DNA from: an uncultured Prevotellaceae bacterium
Lineage (GTDB): Bacteria > Bacteroidota > Bacteroidia > Bacteroidales > Muribaculaceae
Assembly (NCBI GenBank): GCA_947165485.1
Contig: CAMVAP010000010.1
Coordinates: forward strand, 1-64,000
Direction of reading: 5' to 3'
DNA: 64,000 nt
A program made the translations under genes and the position numbers. Positions 47,291 to 56,728 of this stretch are shown here, piece by piece; the stretch's first letter is position 1; each line of letters begins with the position of its first letter. The notes below the pieces were generated by a model. It saw only the letters and a list, made by a program, of their open reading frames with translations, had not been told where the DNA came from and searched no databases.

Positions 47291-47445
47291 TCGCATGGAT
47301 TTATTGACAAGAATTATACCAATTTTCGGCTTTATTATCTTTTTTTAGCAACTACGGGGGTCCATGGGCCACAAGAGCAGAGATATCAGTTATACCCGTG
47401 ATAAAAAAAGTCGTTTTACTTGTCGGCACTGTCTTTATATTTTCG

Positions 47446-47453
47446 TAACTTTG
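47446..47453 (+). promoter_or_regulatory. -7 element for hydG
   Basis: TAACTTTG, about 55 bases before the hydG ATG. The nearest TTG is 23 bases upstream, slightly beyond the normal spacing. Confidence 0.5.
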
Positions 47454-47507
47454 CAGGTTGGAACATTAAAGTAAGAAAACATCAACTAATAACTAAATAA
47501 TATCGAT

Positions 47508-48923
47508 ATGTATAACGTCAAGTCTAACCATGCCGATGAATTCATCGACGATAGCGAGATACTGGAAACATTATCCTACGCCGAGAAAAACAAGAGTAAC
47601 CGTGCCCTGATTGAAGAAATCATTAATAAGGCTGCCCTGTGTAAGGGTTTGACCCACCGCGAGGCTGCGGTGTTGCTCGACTGTGATCAGCCCGACCTGA
47701 TTGAGCGCTACGAGCAGTTGGCAAGAGACGTGAAGCGTCGCTTCTACGGCAACCGCATCGTGATGTTTGCCCCCTTGTACCTGTCCAACTACTGCATTAA
47801 CGGATGTGTATATTGCCCCTATCACGCCAAGAACAAGACCATTCCTCGCAAGAAGCTATCACAGGACGAGATTCGGGCCGAGGTCGAAGCCCTGGTCAAG
47901 ATGGGTCACAAGCGCATTGCCCTCGAAGCCGGTGAGCATCCTGTCATGAACCCGCTAGAGTATATTCTGGAATCCATCCACACCATCTATAATACTAAGG
48001 TGGGCAACGGCGAAATCCGTCGCTTGAACGTCAACATCGCCGCTACCGAAGTCGAAGCCTACGAGAAGTTGAAGGCAGCCGGCATTGGCACCTACATCCT
48101 TTTCCAGGAGACTTATAACCGCAAGAATTATGAGGCACTGCATCCCACTGGCCCCAAGAGCAATTACTGTTACCATACCGAGGCCATGGACCGTGCCCAG
48201 CTGGGTGGATGTGATGATGTGGGCATCGGTGTGCTTTATGGTTTGACAACCTACCGCTATGATTTCGTTGGCCTGCTGATGCACGCCGAGCACTTGGAGG
48301 CCCGCTTCGGCGTCGGCCCACACACCATCAGCGTGCCGCGCATCTGTCCTGCCGAGGACATCACCCTCGACGAGTTCCCCGACGTGTTGCCCGATGACAT
48401 CTTCTGCCGCATCATTGCAGTGATTCGCTTGGCAGTACCCTATACCGGCATGATCATCTCAACCCGCGAGAGCCAGAGTGTGCGCACCAAGGTGCTCGAC
48501 TTGGGCGTTTCCCAGATCAGCGGTGGCAGCCGCACGAGTGTGGGCGGTTACACGACTGTTGAGCGCCACGACGAGACGGCCCAATTTGACGTGAGCGATA
48601 CCCGCACGCTCGATGAGGTCATCAACTGGCTGCTCTCTATCGGCTACCTGCCCAGTTTCTGCACCGCTTGTTACCGCTCGGGACGCACCGGTGACCGCTT
48701 CATGTCGCTGTGCAAGGCTGGCAAGATTGGCGACATCTGCACGCCCAATGCCATCATGACGCTCAAGGAATACCTCATGGACTTTGCCAGTGATGACACC
48801 GTTGCCAAGGGTAACGTTCTCATCGAGCAGGAATTGGCCAAGATCAAGAACGACCGAGTGCGTGAAATCGCGACCCAGCACATCCAGGAGATTGCAGCCG
48901 GCAAGCGCGACTTCTATTTCTAA
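47508..48923 (+). CDS. hydG: [FeFe]-hydrogenase maturase HydG, radical SAM tyrosine lyase
   Basis: 471 residues. Cys96, Cys100 and Cys103 (CINGCVYC) bind the SAM cluster. The C-terminal FCTACYRSGRTGDRFMSLCK segment holds the second, Fe(CO)(CN)-forming cluster. HydG splits tyrosine to supply CO and cyanide ligands for the H-cluster. ThiH is the nearest relative, but the C-terminal CxxC motif and the neighbouring hydF identify HydG. Its stop is separated from hydF by a 105-base gap containing a perfect 20-bp inverted repeat. Confidence 0.95.
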   Translation: MYNVKSNHADEFIDDSEILETLSYAEKNKSNRALIEEIINKAALCKGLTHREAAVLLDCDQPDLIERYEQLARDVKRRFYGNRIVMFAPLYLSNYCINGCVYCPYHAKNKTIPRKKLSQDEIRAEVEALVKMGHKRIALEAGEHPVMNPLEYILESIHTIYNTKVGNGEIRRLNVNIAATEVEAYEKLKAAGIGTYILFQETYNRKNYEALHPTGPKSNYCYHTEAMDRAQLGGCDDVGIGVLYGLTTYRYDFVGLLMHAEHLEARFGVGPHTISVPRICPAEDITLDEFPDVLPDDIFCRIIAVIRLAVPYTGMIISTRESQSVRTKVLDLGVSQISGGSRTSVGGYTTVERHDETAQFDVSDTRTLDEVINWLLSIGYLPSFCTACYRSGRTGDRFMSLCKAGKIGDICTPNAIMTLKEYLMDFASDDTVAKGNVLIEQELAKIKNDRVREIATQHIQEIAAGKRDFYF

Positions 48924-48934
48924 TCAATCCATGA

Positions 48935-49006
48935 GAAAACAATAAATACAATAATCACAATCGCATTGAATATCAGCAATTTGTTTTTATTGTATTTATT
49001 GTTTTC
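48935..49006. repeat. perfect 20-bp AT-rich inverted repeat between hydG and hydF
   Basis: Arms at 48935-48954 (GAAAACAATAAATACAATAA) and 48987-49006 are exact reverse complements, separated by 32 bases. The right arm ends 22 bases before the hydF start. It could form a leader stem, a weak terminator or a binding site. Confidence 0.85.
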
Positions 49007-49028
49007 CTATATATAAACATAGTAGTGT

Positions 49029-50231
49029 ATGGCTGATAAGGGATTGAACGATACGCCCAGGAGTGAACGGCTGCACATCGCGTTGTTTGGGCGGCGCAAT
49101 GTGGGCAAGTCATCACTCATTAACGCGCTCACAGGGCAGCAGACAGCTCTGGTGAGCGATGTTCCTGGCACCACGACCGATCCAGTGAGCAAATCAATGG
49201 AAATTCTGCCACTGGGACCCTGTGTACTGATTGATACGGCAGGCTTTGACGACAGCGGAAAAGTGGGCGACCTGCGCACTGAACGCACACATGAGGTCAT
49301 CAAGCAGACCGACATCGCCATTCTCGTTACCGATGGCACAAAGCTCGATGATGAAGCTGCCTGGGCAAAACTGCTCAAGCAGGCCAATGTGCCATTTGTT
49401 GCCGTCTTGAACAAAGTGGACATCTTGCCAGAAGCGCCCACTACCCTACTCGCCCATATCGCCAAGCAGCTGGGATGTGACGTCATTCCCGTGAGTGCCA
49501 TCAAAGCCGAGGGACTTGACTTGCTACGTCAGACACTGGTGGGATTGATGCCCGAGGGAAGTAAACAGTCCCTCACGGGACGACTTGCCCAAAGGGGTGA
49601 CATGGTGCTGCTGGTCATGCCTCAAGACCCTCAAGCTCCCAAGGGACGTCTAATTCTGCCACAGGTACAAACCTTGCGGGATTTGCTCGACAAGGGCTGC
49701 ACCGCCATCTGTTGCACGACCGAGGACATCGACCGTACGCTGGAATCACTCAAGGAGCCGCCCAGTCTCATCGTTACCGACTCGCAGGTGTTTGACATCG
49801 TGGAAAAGAAAAAGCCAGAAGGTTGCCAGCTCACCTCGTTCTCGGTGCTGATGGCTGCCCACAAGGGGGACATCAACTATTTTGTAGAGAGTGCTTCAGC
49901 TATAGACCGCCTGACCGAGCAGTCACGTGTCCTTATTGCCGAGGCGTGCACCCATGCCCCGCTGGCCGAGGACATCGGGCGCGAAAAGATTCCCCGATTG
50001 CTGCGACAACGAGTGGGACAAGGGTTGACGGTAGATATTGTTGCGGGCAAAGACTTTCCTGCCGATGTGACGGGCTATGACCTGGTCATCCACTGCGGCG
50101 GCTGCATGTTTAATCGTCGTTTTATGCTCCAGCGTGTGGAGCAATGCCGCGCTCAAGGCGTACCGATGACCAACTACGGCATCACCATCGCCCACATCAA
50201 GGGCATCTTGAACAAAGTCTCGTTGCCTTAA
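49029..50231 (+). CDS. hydF: [FeFe]-hydrogenase maturation GTPase HydF
   Basis: 400 residues. The N-terminal Era-like GTPase has GRRNVGKSS (21-29), DVPGTTTDPV, DTAGFDD and NKVD. A dimerisation domain follows. The C-terminal cluster-binding domain carries CTHAPL and HCGGCMFNRR, giving the three Cys and His of the HydF 4Fe-4S site. It is the scaffold that carries the diiron precursor to HydA. Its end overlaps the convergent hydrogenase gene by four bases. Confidence 0.95.
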   Translation: MADKGLNDTPRSERLHIALFGRRNVGKSSLINALTGQQTALVSDVPGTTTDPVSKSMEILPLGPCVLIDTAGFDDSGKVGDLRTERTHEVIKQTDIAILVTDGTKLDDEAAWAKLLKQANVPFVAVLNKVDILPEAPTTLLAHIAKQLGCDVIPVSAIKAEGLDLLRQTLVGLMPEGSKQSLTGRLAQRGDMVLLVMPQDPQAPKGRLILPQVQTLRDLLDKGCTAICCTTEDIDRTLESLKEPPSLIVTDSQVFDIVEKKKPEGCQLTSFSVLMAAHKGDINYFVESASAIDRLTEQSRVLIAEACTHAPLAEDIGREKIPRLLRQRVGQGLTVDIVAGKDFPADVTGYDLVIHCGGCMFNRRFMLQRVEQCRAQGVPMTNYGITIAHIKGILNKVSLP

Positions 50232-52042
50232 AGGATTGACTTGTCACGGTACTTGGTATGGAGTAGTTCATGAGCCTTACCCTTCAAGGGCTCACCCAGG
50301 AACTCACGATATAAACGCAATATGACAGGATTCTCATGGCTCTTGCGTAATTTCTTGCCAACGTCCTCGCTGTAGATGGCGCGTTGTCGTGCTTTAATCA
50401 CCTCGATGTCACCGTGGTGATAGGGCTGGCCTGTACCTCCGATGCAACCACCAGGACATGCCATGACCTCGACAACATGGTATTCCAGTTCTCCTGCACG
50501 CAGTTTATCCATCACGATGCGGGCGTTGCTCAAGGTGTTGACCACACACACCTTCAACTCAAATCCGCCTAAATCAATAACGGCCTCGCGGATGCCATCC
50601 AGGCCACGCACCTGTTCAAACTCGATGTGAGGCAGTTCGTTTCCTGTAAACTCCTCATAGACAGTCCTTAATGCAGCTTCCATCACACCACCAGTGGTGC
50701 CAAAGATGGCCCCTGCACCACTAGAATCACCCAATGGCGCGTCAAACTCTCCATCCCGCAATCGACTGAAGTCAATGTTCATACGCTTGATCAGGTCGGC
50801 CAGCTCGATAGTGGTGATGGAATAGTCCACATCGGGGTTACCATCAGTAATGAATTCATCGCGGGCGCACTCATATTTCTTGGACAAGCACGGCATGACC
50901 GAAACGACGACCAGTTTGTCGCGGGGTATGCCCATTCGCTCGGCCCAATAGGTCTTGAGCACAGCGCCCAGCATCTGAGCTGGAGACTTGCAGGTCGAGG
51001 GGTATTCCCTCAAGTCGGGATAATCGTTCTCAAAGAAATTGACCCATGCCGGACAGCACGATGTGGTGATGGGAATGCGCACCGAACGATCACCGGCAAT
51101 GAATTTCCTCAAGCGGTCAACAATCTCGGCAGCCTCTTCCATGATGGTGATGTCGGCACCAAAGTCGGTATCAAACACATAGTCAACACCCACCTTGCGC
51201 AGGGCTGTAATCATTTTACCCGTCTGAATTGAACCGGGCGGCATACCAAATTCCTCGCCAAGCGCATAGCGCACCGCGGGTGCCGTTTGAGCAACAACGA
51301 CCTTATCGGGGTCGGCAACATCCACCAGCAGATCCTCGACATAGTTGCGCTCGGTGAAAGCTCCCACAGGACCATAAATCGCATCAAAGCGGCACTTGGT
51401 AGCACATTGACCACAACAAGTACATTTATAGGGGTTGACCACATGGGGATGACGCAGGTCGCCCACGATGGCATGGCTAGGACAGCCACGCTTGCAAGCG
51501 CCACAACCCTTGCACTTCTCGGGTTTGACAGCATAGGATAGCACCGAGAGGAACTTCTTGCCGCCAATCTCATAGAAGTAGTCATGCAACATGGCATCCA
51601 TCGACAACTGCTTGGGATAGGAGCTCCAGTGCTTGGCATCATCCATGACCTGATGGGCGGTGAAGTCAGCATAGTGCAAGTGTCCAACCAGTTTACCGCC
51701 CAGGATGTGCTCCTTGACGATCATCTCAACATCCTCGGGATGGACTTGAACATAGGTCGTGTTATCGGGCATAATCCTGACAATAGGCCCCTTGGCACAG
51801 AAACCGAAGCAACCCGTTGCCACAACATCCACCCTGCTGCCCAAGTTGTTGTCGGCTATTAAATGAATAAACTTGTCAATGATACTCAAGCTGCCTGAAT
51901 TGTAACACGACGAACCACTGCAACACAAAACCTGGATGTGGTCGTTGGCACATAGCCCGTAAGACTGCTGGAGCATATCTTGTGACTGGTGTTCTTGTCT
52001 TTCAGGGACAACGTTTGACGAGCTTTTATCTATTGTATTCAT
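50228..52042 (-). CDS. [FeFe] hydrogenase with NuoF-like 2Fe-2S N-terminus (chimeric HydA)
   Basis: 604 residues. Residues 35-125 are a thioredoxin-like 2Fe-2S domain (C41, C46, C78, C82) closely resembling the N-terminus of the NuoF-type protein at 54554. Residues 175-222 are a 2x4Fe-4S ferredoxin (C177/180/183/187; C207/210/213/217) like that protein's C-terminus. The rest is an H-cluster domain with TSCCPAW (327-333), MPCLSKKYE (383-391) and MACPGGC (527-533), so all H-cluster cysteines are present. There is no flavin/NADH core and no NuoG-type N-terminus. It has its own promoter. It may be a catalytic enzyme with a different electron partner, or a sensory hydrogenase. Confidence 0.9.
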   Translation of the reverse strand: MNTIDKSSSNVVPERQEHQSQDMLQQSYGLCANDHIQVLCCSGSSCYNSGSLSIIDKFIHLIADNNLGSRVDVVATGCFGFCAKGPIVRIMPDNTTYVQVHPEDVEMIVKEHILGGKLVGHLHYADFTAHQVMDDAKHWSSYPKQLSMDAMLHDYFYEIGGKKFLSVLSYAVKPEKCKGCGACKRGCPSHAIVGDLRHPHVVNPYKCTCCGQCATKCRFDAIYGPVGAFTERNYVEDLLVDVADPDKVVVAQTAPAVRYALGEEFGMPPGSIQTGKMITALRKVGVDYVFDTDFGADITIMEEAAEIVDRLRKFIAGDRSVRIPITTSCCPAWVNFFENDYPDLREYPSTCKSPAQMLGAVLKTYWAERMGIPRDKLVVVSVMPCLSKKYECARDEFITDGNPDVDYSITTIELADLIKRMNIDFSRLRDGEFDAPLGDSSGAGAIFGTTGGVMEAALRTVYEEFTGNELPHIEFEQVRGLDGIREAVIDLGGFELKVCVVNTLSNARIVMDKLRAGELEYHVVEVMACPGGCIGGTGQPYHHGDIEVIKARQRAIYSEDVGKKLRKSHENPVILRLYREFLGEPLKGKAHELLHTKYRDKSIL

Positions 52043-52096
52043 TGACTTCTAATCAATTAGAGCCCATATAACAGGGAGGACCATTAATTTTGATTA

Positions 52097-52127
52097 CAAA
52101 ATTACTTTTTTTTTGCCGTTTTCACAA
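52097..52127 (-). promoter_or_regulatory. promoter for the chimeric hydrogenase gene
   Basis: Minus strand TTG (52127-52125), 20-base spacer, TAATTTTG (52104-52097), about 55 bases before the ATG. It lies downstream of the terminator of the bifurcating-complex operon, so this gene can be expressed separately. Confidence 0.65.
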
Positions 52128-52165
52128 GTTGCTAAAGCATTTTTAATTCATAAAGCCACTAACAA

Positions 52166-52205
52166 CAGCGGGAAGTTCCCTCTTGTACAAGGAAACATCC
52201 CGCTG
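52166..52205 (-). terminator. hairpin after the nuoE-type gene
   Basis: CAGCGGGA / TCCCGCTG arms with inner TTCC/GGAA pairing, about 50 bases past the stop. The T-run after it is poor, so read-through is possible. Confidence 0.55.
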
Positions 52206-52255
52206 ATGAATAATTAGTGATGTTTAGTTTTTTCTTCCTGCTAGAAAGGCCTAGA

Positions 52256-52747
52256 TTAGTCCTGGGCAGCAACGTCATCAAGGATCTTGCGAACGTCCTT
52301 GACCTCAAGACGGCCATAGACGTGCTCACCGATCATGACAACAGGAGCCAGACCGCAGGCGCCCACGCAACGCAGGCAATCCAGCGAGAACTTGCCGTCG
52401 GGGGTCGTCTCGCCCACCTCAATGTTGAGAATGCGCTTGATTTCCTCCAGCAGGCGCTCAGAGCCGCGCACGTAGCAAGCGGTACCCAGGCACACCGAAA
52501 TCGGGTGCTTACCCTTGGGGGTCATGGTGAAGAACGAGTAGAACGTAACCACGCCATAAACCTTGGAGGCGGGCACACCCAGCTTGCGGGCAATGATGCG
52601 CTGCATCTCCTCGGGCAGATAGCCATGCAGTGCCTGACACTCGTGCAGCACATTAATCAGCTCACCAGGCTTGTTGCCATGCTTGTCGCAGATTTCCTCG
52701 ACCTGTTGAACAACGGCGCACGACAGTTTGATTTCTTGTTTCTTCAT
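52256..52747 (-). CDS. NuoE/HndA-type 2Fe-2S subunit of NADH-linked hydrogenase
   Basis: 163 residues, the size of 24-kDa subunits. A helical N-terminus (GELINVLHECQALHGYLPEEMQ) precedes a thioredoxin-like domain with CLGTACYVRG and CLRCVGACGLAP, giving the four Cys ligands. It transfers electrons next to the FMN subunit. It is the third gene of a leftward operon (NuoF-type, HydA, NuoE-type), the gene set of electron-bifurcating [FeFe] hydrogenases. Confidence 0.93.
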   Translation of the reverse strand: MKKQEIKLSCAVVQQVEEICDKHGNKPGELINVLHECQALHGYLPEEMQRIIARKLGVPASKVYGVVTFYSFFTMTPKGKHPISVCLGTACYVRGSERLLEEIKRILNIEVGETTPDGKFSLDCLRCVGACGLAPVVMIGEHVYGRLEVKDVRKILDDVAAQD

Positions 52748-52769
52748 ATCTGATGTTTTATCTAGTCAA

Positions 52770-54539
52770 TTAATGGATGGATTTGTCAACATAGTGCGTG
52801 TGAAGCAGGTGATGTGCTTTCTCACCACAAGGTTCACCCAGGAATTCCTTATAGAGCTTCTGGATATCAGGGTTCTCATGGCTCTTGCGCAGTGCCTTGC
52901 CTTCATCCTCACGATATACGGCGGCAGCACGGGCCTTGAGAATCTCGATGTTACCATGGTGATAGGGCTGACCAGCACCACCGATGCAACCACCGGGACA
53001 TGCCATCACCTCAACCACATGGTAGTTGAGTTTGCCAGCACGCAGCAGATTCATCACCTTGCGGGCATTGCTCAGGGTGTGTGCAACACAAACCTTCAGC
53101 TCAAAGCCGTTGAGGTCGATGGTTGCTTCCCTGATGCCTTCCAGACCGCGCACGTCGGTAAACTCGATGTGCGGCAGGGTCTTACCCGTGTGCACTTCAT
53201 AGACGGTGCGCAGTGCGGCCTCCATCACACCACCAGTGTTGGCAAAGATTGCGCCTGCACCCGTTGATTCACCCAGAGGAGAATCAAAGTCACTGTCGGG
53301 CAGGTTGGCAAAGTCAATGTTGGCACGCTTGATCAGGCGGCCCAGCTCACGGGTTGAGATGCTGTAATCCACATCGGGATTGCCATCCACCTTGAACTCT
53401 TCACGACCGCACTCATACTTCTTGGCCAGACAGGGCATGATAGAAACGACAACGAGTTTATCGCGGGGGATACCCATCTTCTCGGCCCAATAGGTCTTGG
53501 CAACAGCGCCAAACATCTGGGCGGGCGACTTGGCAGTCGAGGGATAATCGAGCAGATCGGGGAACTCGTGCTCATAGAAGTTCACCCATGCGGGGCAGCA
53601 AGATGTCATGACGGGCAGCTTCACATCCTTGTCGCCGGCCAGGAACTTGTTGAGACGACCCAGGATCTCATGACCTTCCTCCATGATGGTGAGGTCGGCT
53701 GCAAAGTCGGTATCAAACACGTAGTCAAAACCGAGGTCACGCAACGAGGTGGCCAGCTTGCCGGTAACAATGGTACCAGGCTTCATGCCAAATTCCTCGC
53801 CCAGAGCGACGCGCACTGCGGGAGCGGGCTGAGCAACAACCACCTTGTCGGGGTTGGTGAGGTCATCCATGAGCTGGTTGGTGTAGTCATGCTCGGTGAG
53901 GGCACCGGTAGGACAAACGGCAACACACTGGCCGCAATAAGTACAGTTGGTGTCCACAAACATCTTGTCGAACGTGGGAGCGATGGTGGTGTTGAAACCA
54001 CGACGGATAGCGCTCAGCACGCCTACCGACTGCACGTTGTTGCAGACGCTCTCGCAACGGCGGCAATAAACGCACTTCTCCATGTTGCGGGAGATGGCAG
54101 GGGTCAACTCCTGCTTGCGCTCGCTCTGTTCGCCACCATTATACGGCATCTGGCGGATGTTGAAGCGCATAACCAGGCGCTGCAATTCGCAATCACTGCA
54201 CTTGGGGCAGGTCAAGCAATCGTTGGGGTGGTCGCTTAGCATGAGCTCGGCAACGGTCTTGCGGGCGCGGATGACGCGGGCACTGTTGGTGTGAACCACC
54301 ATTCCCGGGGTCACGCGGGTAGCGCAGGCAGGGGCCAGGTTGCGACGGCCTTCGACCTCGACAACACAAATGCGGCACGAGGCGGGCATGTTCTGTACAC
54401 AAGTGCCCTCCAGGTTGATGTGGCACAGGGTGGGAATGCTGATGCCGACAGTCTTTGCAGCATCGAGCAGCATAGTCCCGGCAGGAACATTAACCTCGTG
54501 TTTATCAATCGTCAGAGTGATCATATTTTTTTCTTCCAT
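52770..54539 (-). CDS. NADH-linked [FeFe] hydrogenase catalytic subunit (HndD/HydA type)
   Basis: 589 residues. Order: a plant-type 2Fe-2S domain (C39, C55, C58, C72), a His-ligated 4Fe-4S site (H104, C108, C111, C117), two 4Fe-4S sites (C156-C166, C199-C209), then the H-cluster domain with TSCCPAW (312-318), MPCLAKKYE and MACPGGC. It makes or consumes H2. Together with the NuoF- and NuoE-type subunits it would couple NADH and ferredoxin oxidation to H2 formation. The H-domain is close to that of the gene at 50228, pointing to duplication. ATG 54524 (MITLTIDKHEV) is an alternative start. Confidence 0.95.
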   Translation of the reverse strand: MEEKNMITLTIDKHEVNVPAGTMLLDAAKTVGISIPTLCHINLEGTCVQNMPASCRICVVEVEGRRNLAPACATRVTPGMVVHTNSARVIRARKTVAELMLSDHPNDCLTCPKCSDCELQRLVMRFNIRQMPYNGGEQSERKQELTPAISRNMEKCVYCRRCESVCNNVQSVGVLSAIRRGFNTTIAPTFDKMFVDTNCTYCGQCVAVCPTGALTEHDYTNQLMDDLTNPDKVVVAQPAPAVRVALGEEFGMKPGTIVTGKLATSLRDLGFDYVFDTDFAADLTIMEEGHEILGRLNKFLAGDKDVKLPVMTSCCPAWVNFYEHEFPDLLDYPSTAKSPAQMFGAVAKTYWAEKMGIPRDKLVVVSIMPCLAKKYECGREEFKVDGNPDVDYSISTRELGRLIKRANIDFANLPDSDFDSPLGESTGAGAIFANTGGVMEAALRTVYEVHTGKTLPHIEFTDVRGLEGIREATIDLNGFELKVCVAHTLSNARKVMNLLRAGKLNYHVVEVMACPGGCIGGAGQPYHHGNIEILKARAAAVYREDEGKALRKSHENPDIQKLYKEFLGEPCGEKAHHLLHTHYVDKSIH

Positions 54540-54553
54540 GATGCTATCGATTT

Positions 54554-56461
54554 TTAATAGATTGAGATGGCGTCGAAGCGGCAGTTAGACTTACACATAC
54601 CGCAGCGGATGCACTCGAAGGGGTTAATAATGTGAGGCTTGCGCATGTCGCCCATAATGGCGTTGGCGGGGCACTTGCGGGCGCAGGCACCGCAACCCTT
54701 ACACTTGGCGGGATCAATGCTATAGGTCACGAGGGCCTTGCACTGCTTAGCGCGACAGGTGTGCTGTTTCACATGCTCAACATATTCGTCCCAGAAGTTG
54801 TTAATCGTCGATAACACGGGATTGGGAGAAGTCTGACCCAGACCACACAGGGCGGTATCCTTGATGGTCTCGCTCAACTCCTTGAGGCGGGTAAGGTCTT
54901 CCATCGTGCCCTTGCCCTCGGTAATGCGGGTAAGGATCTCCAGGAGGCGCTTGTTACCGATGCGGCAGGGGGTGCACTTACCGCAGCTCTCATCAACGGT
55001 GAACTCAAGATAGAACTTGGCCACGCTCACCATACAGTCATCCTCATCCATGACAATCATACCACCAGAACCCATCATCGAACCCGATGCGGCGAGGTGC
55101 TCATAGTCGATGGGGGTATCAAGGTGCTTTTGCGTCAAGCAGCCACCCGAGGGGCCACCAGTCTGCACAGCCTTGAACTCCTTATCGTTCTTCACGCCAC
55201 CACCGATGTCGTAGATGATCTCGCGCAGGGTGGTACCCATGGGAACCTCGATAAGTCCCACATTATTAATTTTACCTGCCAGGGCAAACACCTTGGTACC
55301 CTTGCTCTTCTCGGTACCAATCGATGCGAACCAGTCGGCGCCCTTGGTCAAGATGATGGGCACATTGGCAAGGGTCTCGACGTTGTTCACGTTGGTCGGC
55401 TTCATGTTGTAACCAGCCTCGGCGGGGAAGGGAGGCTTCAAGGTGGGCTCACCACGCTTACCCTCCATCGAGTGGATAAGGGCGGTCTCCTCACCGCAGA
55501 CAAATGCGCCAGCACCATAGCGGATCTCAATATCAAAGTCAAAGTCGGTACCCAAGATCTTCTTGCCGAGCAGACCATAATCGCGAGCCTGCTGGATAGC
55601 GACCTTCAAGCGGTGAACTGCCAGGGGGTACTCGGCACGGATATAAATCAGACCCTTGTGGGCATTGATGCAATAACCGCACACGGTCATGGCCTCAATC
55701 ACCGAGTTGGGGTCACCCTCCATGATAGAGCGGTCCATGAATGCACCGGGGTCGCCCTCATCAGCATTGCAGACCACATACTTCTCATCAGCCTCATAAC
55801 CGCGGGCAAAGCCCCACTTCATGCCAGTGGGGAAGCCAGCGCCACCACGTCCACGCAGGCCCGATGCCTTGATGATGTCAATCACCTCTTCGGGCGACTG
55901 GTGGAGCAGTGCGTTGGCAATACCCTGATAACCGTCACGGGCAATGTATTCCTCGATATTCTCAGGATCAATCAGACCGCAGTTGCGCAAAGCGATACGC
56001 ATCTGCTTGCGATAGAAGTCCATGTGCTTGCTGTCGCTCACCGTCTTGTTGGTCTTGGGGTCAACATAGAGCAGACGCTCTACGCGGCGACCACCGATGA
56101 TGTGCTCCTTAACGATTTCGGCAGCATCCTCAGGCTTCACCTGAGTGTAGAAAGTGTTGTCGGGTATCACCTTGACGATGGGACCCTTCTCGCAGAAACC
56201 GAAGCAACCCGTAGTGATGACATCCACCTTGTCGGCAATGCCATTTTCCTCTATGGCAGCTTTCAGGTTATCTACGATTTTGTGGCTGTTTGAAGCCTTG
56301 CAACCAGTACCACCGCAGCACAGCACTTGCAGATGCTCGGCTCCCGTTGCAAGACCACAACACTGCTCTGACGACTGGTCAGAACTTTCCTCGCGCAGCG
56401 CTAATGCTTGTTGCGCACGCTTCCTCAAGTTGTTGAGGTCGTTAATAGAAAGTATTTTCAC
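54554..56461 (-). CDS. NuoF/HndC-type flavoprotein subunit of NADH-linked hydrogenase
   Basis: 635 residues. The N-terminal thioredoxin-like 2Fe-2S domain has C49, C54, C86 and C90. The central FMN/NADH core has GLRGRGGAGFPTGMKW and CNADEGDPGAFMDRS. An SLBB region follows, then the 4Fe-4S motif ESCGKCTPCRIG. A C-terminal 2x4Fe-4S ferredoxin (CKGCGACARKCP; CIRCGMCKSNC) ends the protein. It oxidises NADH and passes electrons to the hydrogenase subunits. First gene of the operon; only 14 bases separate it from the HydA gene. Confidence 0.95.
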   Translation of the reverse strand: MKILSINDLNNLRKRAQQALALREESSDQSSEQCCGLATGAEHLQVLCCGGTGCKASNSHKIVDNLKAAIEENGIADKVDVITTGCFGFCEKGPIVKVIPDNTFYTQVKPEDAAEIVKEHIIGGRRVERLLYVDPKTNKTVSDSKHMDFYRKQMRIALRNCGLIDPENIEEYIARDGYQGIANALLHQSPEEVIDIIKASGLRGRGGAGFPTGMKWGFARGYEADEKYVVCNADEGDPGAFMDRSIMEGDPNSVIEAMTVCGYCINAHKGLIYIRAEYPLAVHRLKVAIQQARDYGLLGKKILGTDFDFDIEIRYGAGAFVCGEETALIHSMEGKRGEPTLKPPFPAEAGYNMKPTNVNNVETLANVPIILTKGADWFASIGTEKSKGTKVFALAGKINNVGLIEVPMGTTLREIIYDIGGGVKNDKEFKAVQTGGPSGGCLTQKHLDTPIDYEHLAASGSMMGSGGMIVMDEDDCMVSVAKFYLEFTVDESCGKCTPCRIGNKRLLEILTRITEGKGTMEDLTRLKELSETIKDTALCGLGQTSPNPVLSTINNFWDEYVEHVKQHTCRAKQCKALVTYSIDPAKCKGCGACARKCPANAIMGDMRKPHIINPFECIRCGMCKSNCRFDAISIY

Positions 56462-56527
56462 GTTGTAGAAATGAATTAGTTATTAGTTGTATGGTTGTAT
56501 ATTAGTTTTTATCTAGGTTAAGTGGCA

Positions 56528-56535
56528 CAAAATTA
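56528..56535 (-). promoter_or_regulatory. -7 element for the hydrogenase operon
   Basis: Minus strand TAATTTTG, about 65 bases before the NuoF-type ATG. The -33 region is not a good match. Confidence 0.45.
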
Positions 56536-56668
56536 GTCCATTTTTTTTAATTTCTGAAATTTTTCGGCAAATAATTATACAAAACACCTCATATAGCGTC
56601 AAAAATGGCTCTTGCAACAGAGATACGATACAACAAGACACACATCCCAACCACATATAAAAATAACA

Positions 56669-56700
56669 GTGCCGGCACCCTCATGCGAGAGTGTCGGCAC
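56669..56700 (-). terminator. rpsA terminator
   Basis: A 14-bp stem, GTGCCGGCACCCTC against GAGAGTGTCGGCAC with two weak pairs and a four-base loop, 28 bases past the rpsA stop. A T-rich stretch follows on the minus strand. Confidence 0.75.
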
Positions 56701-56728
56701 ACGGTTGATTTCGATCAGGATGATGGGA

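Noticed and set aside
47508-48923. hydG as ThiH (thiamine synthesis)
   Set aside because: The C-terminal CxxC-x22-C-type segment and the adjacent hydF and hydrogenase genes fit HydG; no thiamine genes are nearby.
55097-56293. A 398-codon open frame opposite the NuoF-type gene
   Set aside because: Shadow of a highly conserved gene with all cofactor motifs.
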